A stretch of DNA of 64,000 bases from Prorocentrum cordatum (lineage: Eukaryota > Sar > Dinophyceae > Prorocentrales > Prorocentraceae): contig CAUYUJ010020727.1 of assembly GCA_963575745.1 (NCBI GenBank), forward strand, positions 1 through 64,000, written 5' to 3'. Below are positions 49,801 through 59,315 of the stretch, in pieces. The notes below the pieces were generated by a model. The model had not been told where the DNA came from and made no database searches. It saw nothing but the letters and a program-made list of their open reading frames with translations. The translations under genes were made by a program, and so were the position numbers. Numbering within the stretch: position 1 is the first letter of the stretch; each line of letters opens with the position of its first letter.

Positions 49801-52800
49801 TTTCTGCAAAAAAGCATCGCGGCGGGATCGGCTGTTTCGAGTCATCTTGATACGCGTTCTCGGTATTTTGTATTTAACTCGAGCTGTAGGGCAGCTACAG
49901 AGCTCATCCTCACAGAAATCAATTGCGAATCATCAGGCGCGTTCGTCTGTTCCATCTAGAGGTCTGAACTCGGTCTGCTGCCCGAGCTAGGTCCGCGAAA
50001 CTATTTGTCTTGTTGGAGTCATCTTGAGAGGTGCTGAAAGATCTCTGCACTTCACTCGGGCTGTAGGGGGGCTACAAGGCTCGTACTCACAGGAATCGAT
50101 TCGGAGGCATCAGGCGCGTCCGCCTGCCAAATCCAGAGCTCGGAACTCGGTGTGTTGCCCGAGCTAGGTTCGCAACACTCTTCGTATTCGTCGAGTCATC
50201 TTGAGAGGTGCTGTCTGTTTTCTGCACTTAACTCGAGCTGTAAGGGGGCTGCAGGGTTGATAATCACTGGAATCGATTCGGAGACATCAGTCGTGTCCAG
50301 CTGTCGCATTCAGAGCCCTGAACTCGGCCTGCTGCCCGAGCTAGGTCCGCGAAGCTATTCGTATTGTTCGAGTCATCTTCAGAGGTACTCTCGATTTTCT
50401 GCACTTAACTCGGGCTGTAAGGTGGCTGCAGGGCTGGTAATCGCAGAAATCGATTCGGAGACATCAGGCGCGTCCGCCTGTTGCATTCAGATGTCTGAAC
50501 TCGGTCTGATACTCGAGCTAGATTCGCGAAACTATTTGTATTGTTCGAGTGATCTTGAGAGGTGCTGTCGATTTTCGCATGTAACTCGGGCTGTAGCAGA
50601 GCTACGGAGCTCGTGCGCACAGAAAACGATCCAGAAGCATGAGGGGCGTTTGGCTAATGCATCGAGAGGTCTGAAATCGCTTAGGATAAAAAAGTATTTG
50701 TTCTCTGCAATTTTTCCGACATTATATATGCTCAGGAAGCTCTACGAGTCCCCCGGCGGCGCGCAGTCTTTCCGAAAGCGTGCGAACGCTCGCCAGGAGA
50801 GCTTTCTGTTGTGTGTGCCATTTGCTCTCCGGGTTTTGGACGCTACCAAGTTTGACAATTGATTTTCAGAAAGCAGATTTGTACCCCGAGCATTCTCATA
50901 TAAACTTTGTTTCCTGAGAAGCTGAGCTCTGTAGACATTCCGAAAATTTGGAGAGCAAGTAGTTGGACCACCCAGCCTGATTTTTCACGTTTTTCGGCCC
51001 TCGCTTCAGAAGCTTTCTTCACGTGTTTTGAGGAGCGCTGTACAACAGAAGGGCTCTACGAGATTCCCGGCGGTAGCCTGGTTGACGGTTTGACTCGTAG
51101 AGCTTCCCTAAGCTAGCAGCTGGAAGCTTAAGAGTAATTCGGACGCACTGGCGGGCTAGTTGGCTCGAAACATCTCGACGGAACTTTTGCTGACTTTTTG
51201 TCGGTTGAAAATTTTGTTCTCGAAATTTGTTCTCGAAATACAACCATTCGTTAGAGCTCTAGAATTTTTTCCCGTGATATTCGATCTTATTCCCGCTCGC
51301 CATCTTGATCTCAGCTCGATCGGGTGAATAACTCGTTGAGCTTCCCTTAGCTAGTTGCTGGAAGCTTAAGAGTAATTCCGGCGCGCTGGAGAGCTAGTTG
51401 GCAAGATAAATATCGACGGACCTTTTGCTGACTTTTGGTCGGTTGAAAATTTTGTTCTCGAAATTCAACAATTCGTTGAAGCTCTAGTATTTTTTCTGAC
51501 CATATTCGATCCTATTCCCGCTCGCCATTTCAATCTCAGTTCGATCGGGTAAATATTTCTGCAAAGAAGCATCGCGGCGGATCGGCTGTTTCGAGTCATC
51601 TTGATACGCGTTGTCGGTCTTTTGTACTTAACTCGAGCTGTAGGGCAGCTACGGAGCTCATATTCACGGAAATCTATTGCGAATCATCAGGCGCGTTCGT
51701 CTTTTCCATCTAGAGGTTGTGTTGTGGGAGTCATCTTGAGAGGTGCTCACAGTTTTCTGCACTTAACTCGGGCTGTAGGGGGGCTACAGGGCTCCTACCC
51801 ACAGGGATCGATTCGGAGACATCAGGCGCGTCCGCCTGCCAAATCCAGAGCTCGGAACTCGGTGAGCAGCCCGAGCTAGGTTCGCAAAACTATTTCTATT
51901 CGTCGTGTCATCTTGAGAGGTGCTGTCCGTTTTCTGCACTTAACTCGAGCTGTAAGGGGGCTGCAGGGCTGGTAATGACTGGAATCGATCTGGAGACATC
52001 GGCCGCGTCCATCTGTCGCATTCAGAGCTCTGAACTCGGCCTGCTGCCCGAGCTAGGTCCGCGAAACTATTCGTATTGTTCGAGTCATCTTCAGAGGTGC
52101 TGTCGATTTTCTGCACTTAACTCGGGCTGTAAGGGGGCTGCAGGGCTGGTTATCACAGTAATCGATTCTGAGACATCAGGCGCGTCCGCCTGTTGCATTC
52201 AGATGTCTGAACTCGGTCTGATACTCGAGCTAGATTCGCGAAACTATTTGTATTGTTTGAGTGTTCTTCAGAGGTGCTGTCGATTTTCCGCATGTAACTC
52301 GGGCTGTAGGAGAGCTACGGAGCTCGTGCGCACAGAAAACGATCCAGAAGCATGAGGGGCGTTTGGTTGTTGCATCGAGAGGTCTGAAATCGTTTAGGCT
52401 GAAAAAATATTGGTTTTTCTGCAATTTTTTCGACATTATATATGCCCAGGAAGCTCTACGAGTCCCCCGGCGGTAACGGAGGTTGACGGTTTACCGCCGG
52501 CGCCCAGTATTACTATCGAAAAGCACTGTGGCGGAATCGGCCGTTTTGAGTCAGCTTGATACGCGCTGACGGTTTTCTGAACATAACTCGAGCTTTAGGA
52601 CAGCTACAGAGCTGGTAAGCACAGCTAATCGATGTAGAATGATTAGGCGCGTTCGCCTGTTGAATCCAGAGGTCTGAACTCGGTCTGTTAGCCGAGCTAG
52701 GTCCGCAAACCTATTCGTATTATTCGAGTCATCTTGACAGGAACTCTCGGTTTTCTGTATTTAACTCGAGCTGTAGAACAGCTACAGAGCTGATATTTAC

Positions 52801-53293
52801 AGAAACCGATTCAAAATCATCAGTGGCCGCTGTCTTTTGAATCCAGAGCTCTGAACTCGGTCTGCTGCCCGATCTAGAATCGCGAAACTATTCGTATTGG
52901 TCGAGTCATCTTGAGAAGTGGTCTCGGTTTTCTTCACTCAACTCGCGCTGAGGGGGGCTACAGTGCTGGTGGTCACAGGAATCGATTTGAAGACATCAGG
53001 CGCGTCCGCCTGTCGAATCCAGAGCTCGGAACTCGGTCTGCTGCCCGAATTAGGTCTGCGAAACTACTGTATGTTCGAGTCATCCTGAGAGGTGGTCGGT
53101 TTTCTGCACTTAACTCGGGCTGTAGGGGGGCTGCAGGGCTGGTAATGACAGGAGTCGATTCGCAGACATCAGACGCGTCCGCCTGTCGCATTCAGAGGTC
53201 AAAAAATATGCACCATGAGTCGGAATGTTGGTAGGTGCTGTCGGTTTGCTCAACTTAAGTCGAGCTAGGAAGCTCTACGAGTCTCCCGGCGGT
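46803..53293 (+). repeat. Higher-order satellite/hairpin array
   Basis: Successive blocks each end in GGAAGCTCTACGAGT (48675, 49562, 50735, 52449, 53268) and are usually followed by the 34-nt hairpin (48693, 49580, 52467; deleted at 50755; rearranged near 51075) and a leader copy. Block lengths of about 820-1900 bp differ by the number of 178-bp monomers. A divergent insert with CTCCGGGTTTTGGACGCT and TTTTTCGGCC sequence lies at about 50760-51090. Small stop-free frames recur only because the monomer recurs. No gene, RNA gene or CRISPR-like array. Confidence 0.85.
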
Positions 53294-53617
53294 AACCAAG
53301 GTTGCTCAAGGCGTGGTTGCTCAAGGCGTGGTTGCTCTTCGCATCCGACACGGGTTTTAAACTCTGCCTGGACCTCGCCTCCAGTTTAGAGCCCCTACGC
53401 CAGCAAAGTTGTGTTTCGCTTACGTTACGAGGGCATACACGCATCAAGCCCCTTGGGTAGTGGGCTTCCTAGCTTCCCTCTTGCCAGTTTTCAATCAGCT
53501 GAATCTTGTTGTGCACTCAGGACGCGTTACAGATAGCAGATTCAACTTGGTTGTGGCAATTTCTTCAGTTGCACTTGTACTTTGTCTCCTTGCCTCGCTC
53601 TCTTTCACATTGCAGTT

Positions 53618-54790
53618 ATGGAGGAAATGACAAAAGAAGAGGAGTTGGACATCGAAGGTATGGGAGGGGATGATCTTCAAAACAAGATCCGTGGGGGTAT
53701 ACCGCCAGGTCTCTTGAATGCAGCAGCGGGAGCAGCAGGTGGACTTTTGGAGGAAGAAAATGATGCTAAACGTCGTCGTCAGAGTGAGTTGGCACGGCAG
53801 CAGCGTGAGCAGGCATTGATTCAACAACAGCAACAGCAGCTGAATCCTCAGTTGGCGGCACTCTCGCAGCTGCTCGATTCGAAGTTTGCCACGCAAAAGG
53901 AGAGTTTTCAGTCCATCATGCAAGGTGAAGTTGCGCCGATCAAACTGAAGTTGGAAGAACACAGTACCGATTTGCAACGCCTCAATGCACAGGTGCAGTC
54001 ACAGCAGAGACAGTTAGAAGCCCTCCAAAGTAAAACGAATGCCGATGCCTCAACAGTTGCTTCATCACGTGGGACTGGGTCGGGGAATCCTGGCTTCCAG
54101 TTCCAGGGTACTCGTGGGGAGTTTGGCTTCAAGGGTCCGAGGCCAACCTTTCAACCAACGATGATAACTATAAAAGGATGGGCACGCACAGCTTCAGAAG
54201 AGCTTCATAAAAGATCCAAGGCTTTACTCCCTGGAGCGGTGGCCCAGCGCCTCCTTGCGACTCTGTTTCAAAAAGCGAATTGCTTGGCGCACGTGGATGA
54301 GACAAAAACGAATGATGAGAACAGTAAGAACCCCATGGGATGTTATCAGCTCAAGATATGTTTCAAAGCCACGGCGACGAAGGATATGATGTGGGATTTT
54401 CGCAAAGCGTTCATTCAATGTTTCGAGCAGAAAGCCATCTTTGAAGATCCACACGACGCGACCACGTACAGCCACATCTGTGATGAAAGGATCACGGTTA
54501 CGGTGGAAGCCTCTCCGTGGCAAGAACCGCACATCAAAGCTGCTGGCAAATTCAAGGCCCTATTTTATAAACATCGTTCGTGTGCCAGCGCCTTTGTAAA
54601 GGTGGAAAAATATGGACCCCCAGCCACGTTTCTATGGGCTTACCCGTCCGAGCAGCAGCTGCAAAAGGGACAGTGTGTTGCCTCATGGAAGCCTGATCGT
54701 GCAGTGGGTTGGAAGATTGATGAGGATATGATCAAGGAAGTCGATCCAAACTTCAAACTGGGGGATTCCAAAGCTGATCTCATGAGTTGA
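53618..54790 (+). CDS. LINE 4 ORF1, nucleic-acid-binding protein
   Basis: Starts at ATG 53618 (MEEMTKEEELDIEGMGG); the frame is open 36 bp upstream, but the ATG is the natural start. 390 residues: acidic start, basic cluster KRRRQSELARQQREQ, Gln-rich coiled coil (about residues 60-145), a short Gly-rich hinge, and the globular C-terminal domain with TMITIKGWARTASEELHKRS, LKICFKATATKDMMWDFRKA, ITVTVEASPWQEPHIKA and KYGPPATFLWAYP. The same blocks occur in the ORF1s of LINEs 1 and 2. The likely role is binding the element RNA in the ribonucleoprotein. The stop is TGA followed by CGG TGC, in frame with ORF2. Confidence 0.85.
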   Translation: MEEMTKEEELDIEGMGGDDLQNKIRGGIPPGLLNAAAGAAGGLLEEENDAKRRRQSELARQQREQALIQQQQQQLNPQLAALSQLLDSKFATQKESFQSIMQGEVAPIKLKLEEHSTDLQRLNAQVQSQQRQLEALQSKTNADASTVASSRGTGSGNPGFQFQGTRGEFGFKGPRPTFQPTMITIKGWARTASEELHKRSKALLPGAVAQRLLATLFQKANCLAHVDETKTNDENSKNPMGCYQLKICFKATATKDMMWDFRKAFIQCFEQKAIFEDPHDATTYSHICDERITVTVEASPWQEPHIKAAGKFKALFYKHRSCASAFVKVEKYGPPATFLWAYPSEQQLQKGQCVASWKPDRAVGWKIDEDMIKEVDPNFKLGDSKADLMS

Positions 54791-54811
54791 CGGTGCCTTG
54801 GCAAGTGGCAC
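54788..54811 (+). promoter_or_regulatory. Candidate UGA readthrough site, LINE 4
   Basis: TGA CGG TGC with the frame open into ORF2. The endonuclease start (FSWNVRLL) is encoded 54 bp after the stop with no ATG between them; the only early initiation codon is TTG at 54818. A possible stem, GTGCC (54793-54797) with GGCAC (54807-54811), follows. UGA-CGG is the type II readthrough context known from several plant RNA viruses. Inference only. Confidence 0.6.
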
Positions 54812-57800
54812 GAACAATTGGCTGAGGTTGATCGCTCAATTTTCAGCTGGAACGTTCGATTGCTAGGGACTGCACAATGCCACGAGATTTTCGCCCAGGT
54901 CTTCAATTCTAGCAATGTGATTCTCCTTCAAGAGTGCCAGTTTGTCTCCGATCGTGTTGCTGAGGAACACGGTTGGAATCTTTGGCGCTCCTCTTGTGAG
55001 CGAGCTTGCGTGGGCCTCCGAGGTGTTTGGAAGGATGATGTCCAACACGAGGCCAGAGGCGACCGTTGGGTTGCCGTTGTTTGCTCTAATGCCATCTTTC
55101 TCTCTCTTTACTTGCCCCATAAGTATTTGCATGGAAAGTCTCGTGAGCAGTTTTTGCGTACGCTTAGTGTATACCAAGAAGTGCTGAGGGATGCAGCGCT
55201 CAATGTTGCCAGATTGAAAAAGCAGTTTCGAATTCAGGATGTTGTTTTAGGAACTGATGCTAATGTAGAGGTCGAGCCTCAGGTTTTCCACATGTCTCAG
55301 GCTGTCTCGGGTTCTAGTGTTGTAGGTGTGCCTATTGTCCCTCGTACGAGGGATGGCGGATTTCAGAGGCGATCTAAGGAGTTTGCTTTGGAACTCAGTG
55401 AGGCTCTTACTTTCACTATTGGCACCCTGGGCCTCCAGTTGGCCAACGCCTTCAACCCTACGAGGCTCCCTACCTGGCGCTCTGCTAAATGGGCTCACTA
55501 CAGGCACCTACCCCAAGAAGAGCAGTACTCTCACGTCTACGACTACATAGGTGTACCTTCGTCTTGGGGAGCTCCGGAGGTCTCCGTCTTGTGGCCACAG
55601 CCGGGGGCAGCACATATGTCTGGGAGCTCGGCCTCGAGCTTTTGGAGAGATCATGGTCTGTTACACTTGCGTATCCCTGCTCGTGTCTTGCCTCGTCGAG
55701 TTGTGCGTCCCAATCCTGTCCGCAACACACGTTGGCACGTTCAGTCTCATCGTGTACCTCTTTTGCGCTATGCGGTTGATGCAGCCCTGGTGACTGGCAG
55801 CAGCCAGACAGAACAGACCGATTGGAGTGGGCATACGGGTCTCTCGCCCACGGAGCTGGGTGACAAGATTCGACAGCCTTGTGAGGAAATCGGCGAGGTC
55901 CCCACCAAAGCCGACCTCACCCCGAAAGTTTCTGAGCAGTATGTTGCCGCTCGGGAGGCTGCACTTGAGATGAGGAGAAAGAGAAATAAGGGTGAATGCA
56001 CGGAGGAGGAGTTCAAGAAGGCGAGGAGGAGGTACAGATATGAGAGGAGGAAGCATGGGAGGAATATCTTGGAGTATGAGTTCCGTCCAGGTCTACAGCA
56101 TCGAACTTACCTTAAGACGCTCAAAGTTGAGGGAGTGCACACTTGGGACAAGTCTAAGTGGGAGAAGGCCCTCAGAGCGCACGGCTTGGCCATGTACACT
56201 GATGAACATGAGCGTGTACGCACAAACAGTAAGCGTGAGGAGATGAGGAAGAGGTTGCAGGAGGTGAATATGCAGGAGTACCAGCCTATCGATATCGGCC
56301 TGCTCATGCGTGCTAGGTCTCGTCTTCGTTCAGGAAAGGCCGTAGGTAAGGACAACATCAGCGTCTCCATGCTTAAGCACATCCCTTGGTCAGGTTGCCT
56401 TCAAGTCTTGCGGTGCTTTCAGCAGCTGTTTATGCGCGAGTATTGCACACCCACAGCATGGCGCAATATATGTATACAGCTTATGCCGAAGTCTGTGAAG
56501 ACTTGCGAATTCAATGACACACGAGCTTTATCATTATTATCTTGCTTGTCAAAATGGTATATGTCATGTCTCACCTTGGTGGCCGTGGACCATCTCAAAC
56601 GGAGTGTTGCCCCCGAGGTCATGCTCTTCGGGTTTGTTGCTGGAAGACGGACACACGAGATTACAGGTGGTTTGAAGAGAGTTGCTCAGCACGCGACGGA
56701 ATGGGGTAAGTCATATTGTATGCACATGGCGAGCTTAGACGTGTATCGTGCTTTTGATAACGTACAGGTGGCCGACGTTGCTGACTGCCTGGAGGAGTTG
56801 AGGTTTCCACCTGAACTTAGTTATGCGCTCATGGAGGGCCTAGCTGAGAACAGGGCCGATTTATCCTTCCAGCAGGTGGGCGTCTCGGACATAGCTTGGG
56901 ATAGTTGTATCCGCACAGGTAGTGTTGAGGCTCCGCTCTTTTGGCTGTGTGAGAGTGTGCTCATGTTCCGTTCTGTGGTCTTGAGTTGGCAGGAGCGGGG
57001 GATGGGAGTGCAGTTGACGCAGCAGGCAGGGACTCGTCATCTTACACATGCGATTTGGGCCGACAATGTTCTGTTGTGTGCCAGAGATCAGAGCGAGTTG
57101 ACGACCATGATTGCGGAGATCAGTGTCCCACTTTATCACAGAAAGTACAGATGGAAACCGAGTAGCTTGCAGTTTATTCGCTTTGGCTATGATGAGCCTG
57201 GGACTGAGAGTTTGGACGTCTCTTTTGCGTTGCCGAATTCCCAGGACAAGCGTCAGAGAGTGACTATAACGTTGCAGCAGACAGATCATTTGGAAATACT
57301 TGGCACGATTCTTGAAAACAGCATGCGACAGCATGAGGACTTGAATCATCGGATTTCTCTCGCTCCAAAGGCGTTTTGGCAGGATAAGAAGTATTACATG
57401 TGCCAGGGTATTAAGTTGAAGAAAAGATTGCTGCGATACGACTCACGTGTAAGACGCCGATTATTGTTTGCAGTGGAAGGGATGACAGCTGACAAAAATG
57501 CTATTGAATCGATTCATGCGTTTGAAGGCCGCTTACTTTCGAAGATGGTATGGGGACGGAAACGTGACACCGAGAGTTGGCCACAGTTTTTTCAGAGCGT
57601 GTACTTGACGGGGCGGAAAGCACTCAGGACAGCTCAGATGCCGAGTGCGGTTCAGCTCTTTCTTTTCAAACAGTGGAGTTGGGCAAAGGATGTGGCGACG
57701 ACAACTGCTCAAAACGGGATCCGCCAAGTTGATGACGCCCAGCCTACAATTGATCCAATGGAAATGGGTGGTGCAGTGTCTCTGGATATGGATGGGATGT

Positions 57801-59164
57801 CTCAGAATGCGGGTGCTACTGTACCGATTACCACGGACTTGATGTCTCAGAATGCGGGCGCGGTCGTACCGATTACCACGGATTCGATGTCTTTGAATGC
57901 GGGTGCTGCTGTACCGATTACCAGAGATCTGAAGCGACGGAGGGTGACTGTTATTGTGGCTCCTGTCCTTACTGCCCGAGGGGACCTCGCCGTTGCTCAG
58001 CCAGAGGGTCAGGAGAACAGCGCCACGAGTCAGAGCCGACGACGGCGTATCTCTCAGGCGTCCTGTGCTGCTGCCAAAAGGAGCAAGACTGCTCCCACAT
58101 CTGCACCAACGCCATCATCAACATCAGCCCCTACACCAGCGCCAGCAGCCATGCGAAGAAGGTTTCGAAGGGATATGGTGGGGGCGAGTGCGGATGACCC
58201 TTTCTTGCAGGCTCGTTACACGATGAGGCGTGCCGCCAGCCCGTGGACACAGCAGATGGATGCCGTTATTCGCACCTATAACTCGCAGGAAGCACGACCC
58301 TTTACACGTCGAAGGGAAGGTGGAAAAACGGTGGGACTTCGTCCGTGGGGCTTGCCATTTGAAACGGTGGGTGGAGATGCTTGGTATGATACTCTTCAGT
58401 GGACCCAGGCAGGGTGGAGATGTTGTATCCGTACGTTGCTTTCGGAATGGGACCTTCAACATGTTTTAGAATATGCTCACCTGCCTGAACCAAAACCCTG
58501 GAGGCCGAAAAACGACGAGGAGGAGGTGGAGGGGACGGAGGAGAGAAATAATGAGATTGCAAAGCGGCTCGCCTTTAACTTCGAGAATGCCAGCGTCTGG
58601 AATTACGAGGCTGAAGGGATTCCCGTCGAGCTCTGTGGTGACTCCCAGGTGGTAGTGAACTGGCTGGTGGGACAATACGTATGTACGACGGAAGTATATT
58701 GTGAGACCATTGCACACATTCAAAGTATACTATACATATTACACTTGAACTACCGCGTGAATCTGAGGCCGCCGTCTTGGGGTTTAGATCCTTGGAAGTG
58801 GTTTTATCGTGAGGGAAACGAGCGTGCCGATGCTGAAACTTGGAAGGCCCGCACGGGCCAGAACCATCGTACTTTCGACCCGTGCATTCATACTCTCAGA
58901 AGGGAACAAATAAAAGGGATTCGCGGCTACTTCGATGGTGGTCGTTCCTCCCACGGTGTTGGCATTGGTTGGGTTATTGACTTATTCGTGCTCCCCCTCC
59001 CTGCTCTTCAACACTCTCAAGGCTCTTGGCTATTCAACATAGCCTCCGAGGCTGCCGCCATCCCGCCGACCTGCACGGTTAGTCAAGCTGAGCTCTTGGC
59101 CAGCAAGCGCCTCGCTGAAGGTGTCGAGCACCTGCTGCTCCTCTGCTGCGGACCTGAATCCTGA
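54791..59164 (+). CDS. LINE 4 ORF2, endonuclease-RT-RNase H
   Basis: Intact frame of 1448 codons from TTG 54818, open back to the UGA at 54788. Numbering is from 54818. EEP endonuclease, residues 8-290: FSWNVR, LLQECQF (Glu 39), GTDANVE (Asp 147), FWRDHGLLH (His kept; the usual Ser before Asp-His is Arg). RT, residues about 480-790: KAVGKDNISVSMLKHI, LDVYRAFDNV (motif A), IRTGSVEAPLFW, AIWADNVLL (WADN 57056-57067, residue 747 on). A linker holds three 15-residue repeats. RNase H is permuted: VELCGDSQVVVNWL (Asp 58640), REGNERADAET (Asp about 58829), GYFDGGRSSHGVGIGW (Asp 58934), VSQAELLASKRL (Glu 59090). The protein cuts the target, copies the RNA by target-primed reverse transcription and removes RNA from the hybrid. 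Confidence 0.9.
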   Translation, partial: RCLGKWHEQLAEVDRSIFSWNVRLLGTAQCHEIFAQVFNSSNVILLQECQFVSDRVAEEHGWNLWRSSCERACVGLRGVWKDDVQHEARGDRWVAVVCSNAIFLSLYLPHKYLHGKSREQFLRTLSVYQEVLRDAALNVARLKKQFRIQDVVLGTDANVEVEPQVFHMSQAVSGSSVVGVPIVPRTRDGGFQRRSKEFALELSEALTFTIGTLGLQLANAFNPTRLPTWRSAKWAHYRHLPQEEQYSHVYDYIGVPSSWGAPEVSVLWPQPGAAHMSGSSASSFWRDHGLLHLRIPARVLPRRVVRPNPVRNTRWHVQSHRVPLLRYAVDAALVTGSSQTEQTDWSGHTGLSPTELGDKIRQPCEEIGEVPTKADLTPKVSEQYVAAREAALEMRRKRNKGECTEEEFKKARRRYRYERRKHGRNILEYEFRPGLQHRTYLKTLKVEGVHTWDKSKWEKALRAHGLAMYTDEHERVRTNSKREEMRKRLQEVNMQEYQPIDIGLLMRARSRLRSGKAVGKDNISVSMLKHIPWSGCLQVLRCFQQLFMREYCTPTAWRNICIQLMPKSVKTCEFNDTRALSLLSCLSKWYMSCLTLVAVDHLKRSVAPEVMLFGFVAGRRTHEITGGLKRVAQHATEWGKSYCMHMASLDVYRAFDNVQVADVADCLEELRFPPELSYALMEGLAENRADLSFQQVGVSDIAWDSCIRTGSVEAPLFWLCESVLMFRSVVLSWQERGMGVQLTQQAGTRHLTHAIWADNVLLCARDQSELTTMIAEISVPLYHRKYRWKPSSLQFIRFGYDEPGTESLDVSFALPNSQDKRQRVTITLQQTDHLEILGTILENSMRQHEDLNHRISLAPKAFWQDKKYYMCQGIKLKKRLLRYDSRVRRRLLFAVEGMTADKNAIESIHAFEGRLLSKMVWGRKRDTESWPQFFQSVYLTGRKALRTAQMPSAVQLFLFKQWSWAKDVATTTAQNGIRQVDDAQPTIDPMEMGGAVSLDMDGMSQNAGATVPITTDLMSQNAGAVVPITTDSMSLNAGAAVPITRDLKRRRVTVIVAPVLTARGDLAVAQPEGQENSATSQSRRRRISQASCAAAKRSKTAPTSAPTPSSTSAPTPAPAAMRRRFRRDMVGASADDPFLQARYTMRRAASPWTQQMDAVIRTYNSQEARPFTRRREGGKTVGLRPWGLPFETVGGDAWYDTLQWTQAGWRCCIRTLLSEWDLQHVLEYAHLPEPKPWRPKNDEEEVEGTEERNNEIAKRLAFNFENASVWNYEAEGIPVELCGDSQVVVNWLVGQYVCTTEVYCETIAHIQSILYILHLNYRVNLRPPSWGLDPWKWFYREGNERADAETWKARTGQNHRTFDPCIHTLRREQIKGIRGYFDGGRSSHGVGIGWVIDLFVLPLPALQHSQGSWLFNIASEAAAIPPTCTVSQAELLASKRLAEGVEHLLLLCCGPES
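57797..57931 (+). repeat. Three 45-bp tandem repeats in LINE 4 ORF2
   Basis: In-frame units at 57797-57841, 57842-57886 and 57887-57931 encode MSQNAGATVPITTDL-like peptides. They lie in the linker between the RT/thumb and RNase H regions, where LINE 2 has KRVRFAEG and LINE 1 has a basic stretch. Probably a flexible spacer. Confidence 0.9.
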
Positions 59165-59216
59165 GCGGGGGCTCCTTTGTCCCTGTGGGCTCCGAGCAAA
59201 GCAAAAACCAAGGTTG

Positions 59217-59289
59217 ACGGTTTACCGCCGGCGCCCAGTACCGCCGGTTCTGTGCGCGTACGGGGGGGGTTCGAGGCGGTTAGTGTAGC
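59217..59289. repeat. Right hairpin half and junction to LINE 5
   Basis: ACGGTTTACCGCCGG completes the hairpin broken by LINE 4, followed by CGCCCAGT and a second ACCGCCGG. Unique G-rich sequence then leads into the LINE 5 remnant. The exact LINE 5 start is not identifiable. Confidence 0.6.
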
Positions 59290-59315
59290 TACGAAGGAGA
59301 CGAATATGATCGTCA

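Larger units (their letters stand above)
53305..59205 (+). mobile_element. LINE 4: full-length, apparently intact LINE
   Basis: A 5901-bp element inserted in the loop of a 34-nt hairpin. The target duplication AACCAAGGTTG lies at 53294-53304 and 59206-59216, and the two hairpin halves flank it (left stem 53286-53297, right stem 59217-59230). The 5' end begins with a tandem 15-bp CTCAAGGCGTGGTTG (53305-53334). There is a 313-bp 5' UTR, intact ORF1, intact ORF2, a 41-bp 3' UTR and a short CAAA tail. Full length, perfect duplications and open frames indicate a young and possibly active copy. Confidence 0.93.

Noticed and set aside
46803-53293. CRISPR-like array
   Set aside because: Repeat units are about 178 bp and diverged, with no short identical repeats and unique spacers, and no cas-like genes are present.
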